From Bacteroidota bacterium (GTDB lineage: Bacteria; Bacteroidota; Bacteroidia; Bacteroidales; Prolixibacteraceae): 17,714 nt of DNA. Below, piece after piece: positions 1 to 8,292 of the stretch. How positions within the stretch are numbered: the first letter of the stretch is position 1; each line of letters starts with the position of its first letter. Both the position numbers and the translations under genes were made by a program. Where the stretch lies: positions 1 through 17,714 of the forward strand of contig DAOVTY010000028.1 of assembly GCA_030632865.1 (NCBI GenBank), read 5' to 3'. The notes under the pieces are model-generated. The model worked only from the letters and a program-made list of their open reading frames with translations, did no database searches and was not told the DNA's origin.

Positions 1-1069
1 GCCCCGTTTGACAATCAAACTCAAGGTTATAACGCCTGCCTTTGACAATTATTCTTTCTTCGGTTTGCTCTACTGAAAATTCATCTTTCATAATTGCCTG
101 CATGTTATCCGGTGTTTTTAGTTTTTCAAGGAATGGACCCCAGGCACGTTCCAAACCAAAGCTTACATCACCACCGTCAACATCAAAATCGCATTGCCAT
201 GCAAAAATATTTTCTTTATTTCCTGAAGAACGATCCTGGTTTCCTAGTCTGAATAAATCCCAGTAAACATCACCGGGTTTATCGGTCATTGAGCCAAAAC
301 GTTCTGTCATCAGCGCGTACTGGGAATCATTTAGAATACGGTTTGCAGCTTCAATAGCCTTGTCCCATTGTTGGGTAGCATTGTAAGTTTCTGCCAGTAA
401 ATAATCGGCAGCAGCTTTCGATAATTTGGCTCCTTTAGGATTTGCTTGTGGTAAATTCTGAGAAGCAAACTCCAAATCGTCAAGTATAAAATTGATTACT
501 TCTGATTTTATATCTCTTACAAAATCCAATTTGGGTGAAGTGATTTCTTCACGAATAATTGGAACATCACCCCAAAACCAAACCAAGAATCTATAACTTA
601 ATGCTCTAAAGAATCTGGCTTGAGCAATAACTTCTTGTTTTGCTGCATCAGAACTCCACTCTACATATTCTCCCTCAGCTCGAGTAATGATTACATTGGC
701 ATCTTTAATTAGAGCATAACATTTTTGCCAATATCTGCTAACTGTACCATTGGTAGAGTTTACTATATCATAGTCGGTAATCCAGTTTTTTTTATCAATA
801 TGGAATCCAATATCTCCTCCTTGTCCATAGAGAACCTCCCATTCTTTTTCGTGTAATCCTTGTGAAGAGCCAACAAATCCTCTTCCTGCAGAATACATGG
901 CCGTTAAACCAGCCTGGAAACCTTCATCATTTACAAAAGTATTATCCGGAGCCAGGAAGTCCTTTGGAACTTCATACAGATAATCTGAGTCGCATGATGC
1001 AATAACCAACATCAAGGTTGCACTTAAAAAGTAAAGTGCTTTGCGTATATATATTTTAATATTCTTCAT
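1..1069 (-). CDS. SusD/RagB-like outer-membrane lipoprotein, 3'-truncated by window edge
   Basis: Glycan-binding lipoprotein that would cap the SusC channel encoded just upstream. My own translation from the ATG at 1067-1069 stays open for 356 codons to the window edge. It begins with a lipoprotein signal peptide: a hydrophobic stretch and an IASC lipobox with Cys26. After this come SusD-type features, including an early RYWQKCYALIKDANVII helix, an ARFFRALSYRFLVWFWGDVP stretch and a TPR-like KAAADYLLAETYNATQQWDK segment near residues 215-240. Family members usually have 450-600 residues, so the last third probably lies outside the window. The start codon is 18 bases after the SusC stop, the usual tight susC-susD spacing, so the two are almost certainly cotranscribed. 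Family assignment is firm; the glycan bound cannot be read from sequence. Confidence 0.9.
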   Translation of the reverse strand, partial: MKNIKIYIRKALYFLSATLMLVIASCDSDYLYEVPKDFLAPDNTFVNDEGFQAGLTAMYSAGRGFVGSSQGLHEKEWEVLYGQGGDIGFHIDKKNWITDYDIVNSTNGTVSRYWQKCYALIKDANVIITRAEGEYVEWSSDAAKQEVIAQARFFRALSYRFLVWFWGDVPIIREEITSPKLDFVRDIKSEVINFILDDLEFASQNLPQANPKGAKLSKAAADYLLAETYNATQQWDKAIEAANRILNDSQYALMTERFGSMTDKPGDVYWDLFRLGNQDRSSGNKENIFAWQCDFDVDGGDVSFGLERAWGPFLEKLKTPDNMQAIMKDEFSVEQTEERIIVKGRRYNLEFDCQTG

Positions 1070-1087
1070 TTTTCTACTCTTTTTAAA

Positions 1088-4000
1088 TTAAAATTTCAAA
1101 TCAATACCAAACGTGTAGGTACGTAGCATTGGTGTACCATTAATTGTAGTTCCGTTCTCAGGATCGTATCCTGTCCAGTCAGTCCAGGTATATAAGTTTT
1201 TACCACTTGTGTAAACACGAAGGCTGCCAAGTCCCCATTTGTTTATTAATTCATTGTCGAAGGTATACGAAAGTATAACATCTTGCAATCTAACAAAGCT
1301 TCTGTCTTCGAGATATACATGACCACGCGGGGCTGTATAGTTTATACGTGCACCGGTATTCGATGGATTGTCTGTTGTCCAGTAATCCATAGCTGCAAAA
1401 CTAAATCGTTCTGTCCAGCTGGCAAAAGCAGCATTCGGATTATGGCTTTGGATGTTATTACCCATATAGTAGTTTTTAGAACCTCCACCTTGAATCGAGT
1501 TAATCATGGCATAGAACGACCAGTTCTTCCATGTTACAGAATTAGAAATACTAAACTGATAATTTGGTGTGCTGTATCCTAAAATATACCTGTCATCAGC
1601 ACTTAAACCATCAACGCCATCATATTCTACAATTCTAAAATCTCCGGGTTGATATCCTGCAGGAATGTCAGTGTCTCCTGTTTGGTGAATTCCATCTATT
1701 CCATAACCATAATAAACGCCAAGAGGTTCTCCAATAAACCAACTGTTGGCAACATCATCATCTTCTACACCATCTCCGTCGTCATCAATACCAAATAAAC
1801 TTTCAATGCTGTTTCTGTTTAAGTCGAAAGAAAAGCCTGTGTACCACGACCAATCATCTGTTTTAACATTTCTCGTATTAAGGGCAATTTCAATACCCTT
1901 GTTATTTACCTGACCAATATTGGTCCAAACGGTAGAATAACCTGTAAGTTTTGGAATATTTCTTTTTAATAGCACATCTTCAGTTTTTGAAGTATACATG
2001 TCGATACTTCCACTAAGCACATTGTTGAAAAAACCGAAGTCGATACCCAGATTAGATACTCTTGTTGTTTCCCAACCCAGATTATTGTTAGCCATTGATG
2101 TAACAAAAACACCATTAGATGTGCCTCCGCCATCGCCAAATACATAATTAGCGTAAGAACCATACGACTCTGTACTTCTGTTACCCATGCGGGCTAGGGT
2201 CTGGTAACGACCAATTGCCTGGTTTCCGTTTTCACCATACGACAATCTTAGTTTTAAACGGTCTAACCAGTTAATGTCCTGCATAAAAGCTTCATTCGAC
2301 ATCGTCCATGCAAATGCTCCTGAAAGGAAAGTTGCATATTTGTTTCCTTCAGCAAAACCTGAGAATCCGTCTCTACGAACAGTCCCGGTTAAGGCATAAG
2401 TATTGTTATAAATATAGTTTAACCTTCCCATAATTGCATCCTGATTTTGCTCTCCAAAACCAGATGAAACAGTAGGAACAGCACCCATTTCAAGACTATT
2501 AGAGCCTAAAGCCTGGTTAAAGAAGTTTGAAGCATCAGCACGGGTAACATCTGCTCTTTGATATTCCCTACTTAAAAGGAAGGTTGCATCAACCGAATGC
2601 ACATTGTTAAATGTACGGTTGTAATTTATAATATTATCCAGCGTCCAATCAAAATAGCTCTGTATTTGTTTGTATGCTGCACCATTGGATGTTTTGGCAA
2701 TAGTGCTGGGTGTAAATCTATATTTTTTGTTTGTCCGTTGGTTTAGCGAATAGTTTACTGTCCATTTTAATCCTTTTACAAATGGGACTTTTATTTCACT
2801 TGATACCAAACCAAAAAGATCGGTACGTACATCGTGATCGTCAATCGTTGGATTTATATATGGGTGGCGGAAGTAAGGATCTTCCATTGGGAATTCTTCC
2901 AATTCACCACTATCGGCTCCATCTTCAAACCAATTACTATAAGGACTTAGAAACTGGTACCATCCTACCTGTTCTCCCGAATAATCCAAATTTGCAAATG
3001 ACGTTTTTACAGAAACCTTAAACCAATCGGTAACTTTAGTTGTCAGGTTTATCCTTCCGGTAAGCCTGTCAAAGTCGTCGTTTTCAACTATTCCTTCTTG
3101 CTGGAAATAAGAAGCAGAAATGTAATAGTTTGTACGGTCTGTATTGCCTGAAATACTTGCTACATAGTTTTGTGTAGGTGCTGTTTGAATTAGTTCCTCC
3201 TGCCAGTCAATGGTTTTGCCATTTGCCAAATTGTTGCCTTCGGTAATGGTAATATAATCGGAGATACTTGCAGGATTGGCTTCCTGATTGGTTGCAACTC
3301 GGTAATCTAGTATTTTTTGTAAATATTCTTCAGGATTTAAGGCACGTGCAATATTTACCGGATTAGATACTCCATAGCTTGCGCTAAAATTAAGTGTAGG
3401 TTTTTCGGTAGTACCTTTTTTTGTGGTTATTATTAATACCCCATTTGCCGATCTCGATCCATAAACGGCTGCTGCACTGGCATCTTTTAAAACGTCAACC
3501 GATTCAATATCGTTAATGTCTAAACTATTTAACGAACCGTTGTAAATAATTCCATCAACCACAACAAGTGGTTTATTTCCTGCTGAGAGTGAATTGGTTC
3601 CCCTGATCTTCAATGATGGTTCTTCACCTGCTCTGTCAGGTGTTCCAACACTAAGCCCAGGAACATTTCCTTTAAGTGATTGAAGAACGTTCAGGTTTGG
3701 CAGGTCAATTGTTTTATCGGTAGTTACCCGGCTTACAGTACCTGTTAAGTCACTTTTTTTCATGGTACCATAACCAATTGCAATAACTTCTTCCAAACCA
3801 ATTACATCGGCTTCCATTGTTACGCTAATTGCAGTTTGATTTCCAATTTCAACTTCCTGTGTTTTCATTCCAATAAACGAAAACTGAAGAGTTGTCGCTT
3901 TGGCAGGTAACTCGAAGGTATAAAAACCATCGATATTAGTTACCGCACCAGTAGTAGTTCCCTTTACAAAAACAGTAACACCAGGGAGCGGTGCGCCATC

Positions 4001-4093
4001 GTCAGCAGTTACAGTGCCTGTAACTACATTTTGTGCAATTGCACTACTAAAAGTTGCAATTAACACCATAAAAAACAATAGTAGTTTTTTCAT
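1088..4093 (-). CDS. SusC/RagA-family TonB-dependent outer-membrane transporter
   Basis: TonB-dependent transporter that would import oligosaccharides together with the SusD-like partner. It has 1001 residues, normal for the family. Residues 1-20 are a signal peptide (cleavage likely before Q21). Residues about 22-98 form a carboxypeptidase-regulatory-like domain with GAPLPGVTVFVKGTTTGAVT. A TonB-box/plug segment follows (IGYGTMKKSDLTG), with the hallmark plug motif LKDASAAAVYGSRSANGVLI near residues 202-222. The rest is a beta-barrel ending in a terminal Phe (TFGIDLKF). No anti-sigma-interacting N-terminal extension is seen, so control by an ECF sigma/anti-sigma pair is unlikely, which fits the AraC regulator in the locus. 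It is separated from the upstream ThuA-like gene by 349 bases and may have its own promoter or a processed leader. Confidence 0.96.
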   Translation of the reverse strand: MKKLLLFFMVLIATFSSAIAQNVVTGTVTADDGAPLPGVTVFVKGTTTGAVTNIDGFYTFELPAKATTLQFSFIGMKTQEVEIGNQTAISVTMEADVIGLEEVIAIGYGTMKKSDLTGTVSRVTTDKTIDLPNLNVLQSLKGNVPGLSVGTPDRAGEEPSLKIRGTNSLSAGNKPLVVVDGIIYNGSLNSLDINDIESVDVLKDASAAAVYGSRSANGVLIITTKKGTTEKPTLNFSASYGVSNPVNIARALNPEEYLQKILDYRVATNQEANPASISDYITITEGNNLANGKTIDWQEELIQTAPTQNYVASISGNTDRTNYYISASYFQQEGIVENDDFDRLTGRINLTTKVTDWFKVSVKTSFANLDYSGEQVGWYQFLSPYSNWFEDGADSGELEEFPMEDPYFRHPYINPTIDDHDVRTDLFGLVSSEIKVPFVKGLKWTVNYSLNQRTNKKYRFTPSTIAKTSNGAAYKQIQSYFDWTLDNIINYNRTFNNVHSVDATFLLSREYQRADVTRADASNFFNQALGSNSLEMGAVPTVSSGFGEQNQDAIMGRLNYIYNNTYALTGTVRRDGFSGFAEGNKYATFLSGAFAWTMSNEAFMQDINWLDRLKLRLSYGENGNQAIGRYQTLARMGNRSTESYGSYANYVFGDGGGTSNGVFVTSMANNNLGWETTRVSNLGIDFGFFNNVLSGSIDMYTSKTEDVLLKRNIPKLTGYSTVWTNIGQVNNKGIEIALNTRNVKTDDWSWYTGFSFDLNRNSIESLFGIDDDGDGVEDDDVANSWFIGEPLGVYYGYGIDGIHQTGDTDIPAGYQPGDFRIVEYDGVDGLSADDRYILGYSTPNYQFSISNSVTWKNWSFYAMINSIQGGGSKNYYMGNNIQSHNPNAAFASWTERFSFAAMDYWTTDNPSNTGARINYTAPRGHVYLEDRSFVRLQDVILSYTFDNELINKWGLGSLRVYTSGKNLYTWTDWTGYDPENGTTINGTPMLRTYTFGIDLKF

Positions 4094-4143
4094 AGTTTAA
4101 AATTTAATCGTTAAATAAATAGAAATAGGATCTCTCTTTTTGA

Positions 4144-4189
4144 AAGGTTTTTGTAACTGCATTATTACAAACAATGTTAAAAAAACCTT
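4144..4189 (-). promoter_or_regulatory. Imperfect inverted repeat (stem-loop) in the susC leader
   Basis: On the plus strand the left arm AAGGTTTTTGTAA (4144-4156) pairs with the right arm TTAAAAAAACCTT (4177-4189) with one mismatch. Inside, CATT (4160-4163) can pair with AATG (4173-4176), leaving a bulge and a nine-base loop. It lies about 50-95 bases upstream of the susC start, so it would be in the susC 5' untranslated region. Leader control of susC genes is known in Bacteroides. Whether this hairpin acts that way is inference, and AT-rich stems form easily by chance. Confidence 0.3.
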
Positions 4190-4281
4190 GAAGAATAAAC
4201 TTTTATACTTTAGAAGAAGTTTTTTTTCATAGTTTTGAAAAGTTTAGTTAAATTTTAATGGTTTGATTAAATAAATTTATC

Positions 4282-4311
4282 AAAGGGGAGATGTACCAGC
4301 ATTTCTCCTTT
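4282..4311. terminator. Possible hairpin terminator or attenuator between the ThuA-like gene and susC
   Basis: Twelve-base arms AAAGGGGAGATG (4282-4293) and CATTTCTCCTTT (4300-4311) flank a six-base loop. Read as plus-strand RNA, the two imperfections become G-U wobbles; as minus-strand RNA they are A-C mismatches. No plus-strand gene enters from the left, so a role in the minus-strand operon is more logical but structurally weaker. The U tract after it on the minus strand is poor. Confidence 0.25.
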
Positions 4312-4442
4312 TCTAGTTATAATTCTTTCTGTAAAAGTATGTAATTATCGTATCCTATTATTGACCTGCAATTGCAAATTATGATACTTTTTTTGCATGA
4401 TGATGTATAAACACATTTTCTTAAAAATAAAATATCAGATAG

Positions 4443-5357
4443 TTACAGATCTGCCGGCGAATCATCACATTTCAAATCACCGAGAACATATTGCGCTCCA
4501 TCAAGATAAAATTTAAGCATGCGAACATCCTCTAAACTTTGCGCATTATGCGAAGGAGACACATAAAACACACGACCTTTCCCATGTTTTTTTATCCATG
4601 ATACATATTTTATCTTCTCATCTATTGGCTTTTTCTTGTTGGTTAGTTTCGATGTATCCATGTACAACAAAGGCCTGAAATTCTTTTTAGAATAAGCATT
4701 ACTAAACAAGTAGGGCTCATCAAAATGAACGAAAGATTTCCCGTTAAAAGCTTTTATCAGGGGATGGTTTGGTTCTACCAGCTCCAGGGTAACTTCTTGT
4801 TGCGCCGGGTGATAATCAAAACTACCCCCTACCATTTCGCTAAAAGCCATGGAGTTGTTTTGCATTACAATAGCCCCATGAACAACCATTAAACCGCCAC
4901 CTTTTTTTACGTATTTAATTAGGTTGGCTTCCAGTTCGGCAGCTTTCTTTTCCAATTGCTCTTTGTCAAGTTTTGTATCCTCTTCCAAAGCGTCCAAAAT
5001 CAAGTCGCGGCGTGGTCCTTTAGAACAGGTGTTGTTTAAAACCACTGCATCGTACTTTTTTAGGTTTTTTGCCTCAAAACAAAATGGGTCTTTGGTAACG
5101 GTAGTTTCATAAGCACCTGTTTTTATACCAAGTATTTTAATTACTTCTGTTGTGTGTGGCGTTACCCAATGATCGTAACCAGTAATACGGTCGAATATTA
5201 ATACTTTTCTGGTTTTTTTAGGCTGAACCTCGGCTTTGGCAGGTGCAAATTGTTCTATTTTTTGAACCCATTCTGGGTTACATTTAAACTCTTTTGGTTG
5301 AGCAGTTGCTGTTATTGTCGCAATTATCAGCAGTAATATTGAAATATTTTTTTTCAT
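4443..5357 (-). CDS. Exported ThuA-like (trehalose-utilisation family) protein
   Basis: ThuA-family protein of 304 residues. A signal peptide (1-19, cleavage before Q20) suggests a periplasmic location. The flavodoxin/glutamine-amidotransferase-like ThuA fold is seen in KVLIFDRITG (51-60), YDAVVLNN (102-109), GGGLMVVHGA (153-162), HFDEPYLF (211-218) and GRVFYVSPSH (261-270). In rhizobia ThuA works with ThuB, a Gfo/Idh/MocA dehydrogenase, to use disaccharides through 3-keto derivatives. Here the gene directly upstream in the same direction is also a Gfo/Idh/MocA protein, 144 bases away, so a similar pairing is likely by inference. An acidic, Lys-rich helical insert (about 122-148) separates the early strands from the GGG motif. 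The substrate is unknown. Confidence 0.85.
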   Translation of the reverse strand: MKKNISILLLIIATITATAQPKEFKCNPEWVQKIEQFAPAKAEVQPKKTRKVLIFDRITGYDHWVTPHTTEVIKILGIKTGAYETTVTKDPFCFEAKNLKKYDAVVLNNTCSKGPRRDLILDALEEDTKLDKEQLEKKAAELEANLIKYVKKGGGLMVVHGAIVMQNNSMAFSEMVGGSFDYHPAQQEVTLELVEPNHPLIKAFNGKSFVHFDEPYLFSNAYSKKNFRPLLYMDTSKLTNKKKPIDEKIKYVSWIKKHGKGRVFYVSPSHNAQSLEDVRMLKFYLDGAQYVLGDLKCDDSPADL

Positions 5358-5410
5358 TTTTAATATTTAATTTGTTCTCGATATTAATTTTTAACTAACT
5401 GGGTTACAGC

Positions 5411-5451
5411 TCGACTACGCTCACTGTGACTGTCAGACTGAGCGGAGTCGA
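5411..5451. repeat. Dispersed-type intergenic inverted repeat
   Basis: The arms TCGACTACGCTCA (5411-5423) and TGAGCGGAGTCGA (5439-5451) are inverted complements with one mismatch, around a 15-base loop that contains TGACTGTCA. The element is clearly richer in GC than its surroundings. From memory, short elements with the core CTGAGCGGAGTCGAAG occur many times between genes in Bacteroidota genomes. This is the only copy I see in the window. It sits between two cotranscribed genes and could fold in the mRNA, affecting decay or relative expression. Confidence 0.7.
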
Positions 5452-5501
5452 AGTCTTAATACAACAATAGAAAAAAATTACGTTAACGTGTTATTTATAA
5501 A

Positions 5502-6878
5502 TTATCGTTTCACATAACCAGTTCCGTAAGGATAACGTTGCGGGCGACTTAACATTGAGTTTGCCAGATCATTATCTTTAAAACGTTCTGTTGCCGGATC
5601 CCAATTTAATACTCCTGGTACTTTCATCGCAATATGACTAACCAAACATATTGAACAAGACCGGTGCCCGATTTCAACAGGAGAAATTGGTTTTTTGCGT
5701 GTTTTAATTGCATTTAACCAATCGCCATGCTGTTCTTTACTTTTATATAGATGAATTTCGTTTTTACCAATTTCAGATTCTAATATTTTCGGGTCGCTGG
5801 CATTTAAAGCTTGTGAGCTTTTTTCTTTGGCAACAGGGTCGCTTGATGATGCAGTGTAACTTCCTCTTGAAACAAAGATCCATCCTTCATCACCAATATA
5901 TTTAATCCCATTTGTGTAACCACCGCTAGTATAAACTGTAATTCCGTTTTCATATTCCTGTTTTACCATAAAGTCGCCATGGACATTCCAGTCGCCTGCT
6001 TTTGGGAATTGCGCAATCGCTTCAACAGAAATTGGTCCGGTGTGTTCTGTATCCATTCCCCAAGCAGCTGAATCGTAATGGTGTTGTCCCCAACCGGTAA
6101 TCATACCAGCACCATAATTTTCGTGACGTAACCAACCAGGGCGGCTATAACCTTTTTGTGGGTGTACCAATCCTTCTTTATATTCCATTTCAGAAGTTGA
6201 TCCGAGCCACATATCAAAATTCAGGTTTGAAGGAATAGGGCCTGTTTCAAAAACTGGTCCTGACGGATCGCCCGGCAAACCAATTTTTACAGTATGGATT
6301 TTCCCAATTCTTCCGTTACGTACTAATTCTGCAGCAACTCTAAATTGTGGCATCGAACGTTGTTGTGTTCCCATTTGCAAAACTGTTCCCTGGCGGTGAA
6401 CAATGTCGCTAAGCATTCTTCCCTCGGTAATTGTTAACGAAGTTGGTTTTTGCAGGTAAATGTCTTTCCCGGCTAAAGCGGCTTCAATTGCAGGTTGCGA
6501 GTGCCAGTGGTCGGGTGTACTAATAACTACAGCATCTATATTTTTATCGGCAAGCATATCTTTGTAGTCTTCATACATTTTTACATCAACTGCGGTGTTA
6601 CTACCTGTCTTTTTATTGTAGTATCCTTCTATGCGTTTTTTTGAATCTGCCATTCGGTTGCTGTCTAAATCACAAACAGCTATCATTCTGGCCTGATCAT
6701 ATTTTAGTGTTTCAGCCGTATCGTGGTCACGTGCAATACGTCCACACCCTATCTGACCAATATTAATTTTGTTACTTGGTGCATTTTTACCAAATACCGA
6801 TGAGGGTACAATTGATGGAAGAATAATCACCCCGGCTGTAGTTGCTACTGTGTTTTTTAAAAAATTTCTTCTTTTCAT
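5502..6878 (-). CDS. Tat-exported Gfo/Idh/MocA-family oxidoreductase
   Basis: NAD(P)-dependent sugar-oxidoreductase-type protein, 458 residues. The N-terminus is a twin-arginine signal (RRNFLK at 3-8, then a hydrophobic stretch), so it would be folded with its cofactor before export. The Rossmann motif is GQIGCGRIA (41-49) and the nucleotide fold continues through TPDHWHS (121-127). The family EKP motif is QKP here (143-145). The likely catalytic region is GWGQHHYDSAAW (262-273), followed by the C-terminal alpha/beta domain found in secreted Bacteroidota and Planctomycetes members. It lies between the DUF6807 gene (46 bases upstream) and the ThuA-like gene. By analogy with ThuB it may make 3-keto-glycosides. 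Some relatives are NAD-dependent glycosidases (GH109), so hydrolysis is an alternative. Confidence 0.92.
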   Translation of the reverse strand: MKRRNFLKNTVATTAGVIILPSIVPSSVFGKNAPSNKINIGQIGCGRIARDHDTAETLKYDQARMIAVCDLDSNRMADSKKRIEGYYNKKTGSNTAVDVKMYEDYKDMLADKNIDAVVISTPDHWHSQPAIEAALAGKDIYLQKPTSLTITEGRMLSDIVHRQGTVLQMGTQQRSMPQFRVAAELVRNGRIGKIHTVKIGLPGDPSGPVFETGPIPSNLNFDMWLGSTSEMEYKEGLVHPQKGYSRPGWLRHENYGAGMITGWGQHHYDSAAWGMDTEHTGPISVEAIAQFPKAGDWNVHGDFMVKQEYENGITVYTSGGYTNGIKYIGDEGWIFVSRGSYTASSSDPVAKEKSSQALNASDPKILESEIGKNEIHLYKSKEQHGDWLNAIKTRKKPISPVEIGHRSCSICLVSHIAMKVPGVLNWDPATERFKDNDLANSMLSRPQRYPYGTGYVKR

Positions 6879-6924
6879 ATCTGTTTTATTTTAGAATTAA
6901 TAATAATTTAAATCTGTGTCACAC

Positions 6925-8166
6925 TTATTCAAATTCAATTTCCGGATTCGTTTCAAAACTATTCCAATACATTTCCGCAGTTTTTGCATCCATTTTACCA
7001 TCAAATATAACCATTCTGTATTTTAGAGTATAATTTTGTTTTGATTCCAATTTCCAATTATCATGCCTAATCGGAACAAATTCAAAATACATGTCGCCGC
7101 GCCCATTATTAGCATCCATCGGCCAAATTCGCATTGGTTCGGGATGCATCCGGTTCGATGGGTGACTTAAAAAAAGGATGCCAGACCGTCCTTCGGAAAC
7201 TTCCGACTCTCCTTCAACTAAACACCAGCGGGCATAGGAACCATCAGCATCTATTCTTGTTTTATTGTCTGAAGTAAGAACTGTGCAATTGTCTTTGTGC
7301 CATTTTTCAGTTGCCCGAAACCCAATTCCACCACCGTATCTATAAGCATCCAGCATTATTCCATTTTGTAACGGACTATTTAAAGATGTCGTATAATCTA
7401 TCACCCAAACATTTTCTTCAACATTCCACGCTCGTACATCCAGTATTTCGTTCATAGCAATCTGGTTTTTGTCTTTTGCCCCAAAATCAATGTGTTGTTG
7501 CAAAGCCTGAAAACCACTATAAATTACTCCTTCAGATTCCGAAAGGAAATTTGCAAATTTTACCGTACCCTGACCTTTTATTAAGTTCCAAAAATCTACC
7601 TCTCTATCGTCTATATGAGTTTTTGTCCATGGTCCCCAAATTCCGTAATGGTGATAATGATCGGGCGGTTGAATTCGCGTAAGAACCTGGCCTCCTGGAG
7701 AATAAATTGGATGGATAAAACCTGAGCGTTTATAAATTGAATCAATTCCTTGGGGAGGTAAAGTTGTTGCAAAACGGTAACTAAGAATCGGCTTTTCATT
7801 GACCTGCAAACTTAAATCCCAATCATCTTTCTTTAATAATATTTTTGGCAGTTCTAATGTTTGTTTATCCTCCAATTTTATAACAAAATTTAGTTCTGAT
7901 TTTTTTGTTGAAACACCTTTCAAAATAAACCAAAGTTTGGCTGAATGACCAGTTTCAACTTGGCTTGGAATTATAGATTCTCCAGTTTCTGTTATTTCAT
8001 AAAGTACTAAGTTTCCGTTGTCGTTGTTGTAATTAATTTCATCTAACGAAATCGAAACCGGAGCATCAATTCTCTCTTCTTCAATTTCAATTTTAAATCT
8101 TGCCAACTCCTGTGCAAATAACACTTGTGTAAAAACAACAAAAAATATTAACAGTAATGTTTTCAT
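6925..8166 (-). CDS. Exported DUF6807 (PmoA-like) protein
   Basis: Member of the family labelled PmoA/DUF6807 in databases; despite that label there is no reason to think it oxidises methane. It has 413 residues with a signal peptide (1-18/19). The conserved core is HPIYSPGGQVLTR (152-164) followed by the His-rich motif PPDHYHHYGIWGPW (167-180) and DFWN (191-194). Clustered His and Asp residues suggest a metal or carbohydrate site, but the reaction is unknown to me. Such proteins often sit beside Gfo/Idh/MocA and ThuA-like genes in Bacteroidota and Planctomycetes sugar loci, and that is the arrangement here. A perfect TAnnTTTG element 28 bases upstream suggests its own promoter for the DUF6807-Gfo-ThuA part of the block. 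Confidence 0.85.
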   Translation of the reverse strand: MKTLLLIFFVVFTQVLFAQELARFKIEIEEERIDAPVSISLDEINYNNDNGNLVLYEITETGESIIPSQVETGHSAKLWFILKGVSTKKSELNFVIKLEDKQTLELPKILLKKDDWDLSLQVNEKPILSYRFATTLPPQGIDSIYKRSGFIHPIYSPGGQVLTRIQPPDHYHHYGIWGPWTKTHIDDREVDFWNLIKGQGTVKFANFLSESEGVIYSGFQALQQHIDFGAKDKNQIAMNEILDVRAWNVEENVWVIDYTTSLNSPLQNGIMLDAYRYGGGIGFRATEKWHKDNCTVLTSDNKTRIDADGSYARWCLVEGESEVSEGRSGILFLSHPSNRMHPEPMRIWPMDANNGRGDMYFEFVPIRHDNWKLESKQNYTLKYRMVIFDGKMDAKTAEMYWNSFETNPEIEFE

Positions 8167-8193
8167 GTGTTTATAAATGTTTATTTTTTATGG

Positions 8194-8201
8194 CAAACCT
8201 A
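8194..8201 (-). promoter_or_regulatory. Candidate Bacteroidota -7 promoter element for the DUF6807 gene
   Basis: The minus strand reads TAGGTTTG, a perfect TAnnTTTG match, 28 bases before the ATG. No TTTG -33 box is seen at the usual 19-21 base spacing, so the match is partial. Confidence 0.4.
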
Positions 8202-8292
8202 TGTAATTCGCTCACAATCATCTTCCTGCACGTCTAGTTTTGCCATTTTAACTGCACGTGGTAAAATATACGAAGAGAACACAAATGGTAAT

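Larger units (their letters stand above)
4094..4442. other. Intergenic region upstream of susC with two imperfect hairpins
   Basis: No gene is visible in these 349 AT-rich bases between the ThuA-like gene and susC. They hold two imperfect inverted repeats (listed separately) and a 10-bp perfect palindrome TGCAATTGCA at 4367-4376. I found no perfect match to the TAnnTTTG promoter element reading towards susC. The region could be a long susC leader, a spacer with a weak promoter, or an attenuator site. Confidence 0.5.

Noticed and set aside
42..266. 74-codon plus-strand ORF
   Set aside because: Antisense shadow of the SusD-like gene, which has clear family signatures on the other strand.
5480..5489. 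ACGTTAACGT perfect palindrome as a terminator
   Set aside because: The stem is too short and has no loop or good U tract, though it lies just after the oxidoreductase stop.
7548..7563. AAATTTGCAAATTT palindrome as an operator
   Set aside because: It lies inside the DUF6807 coding sequence, and similar words recur in coding DNA here, so it is a composition effect.
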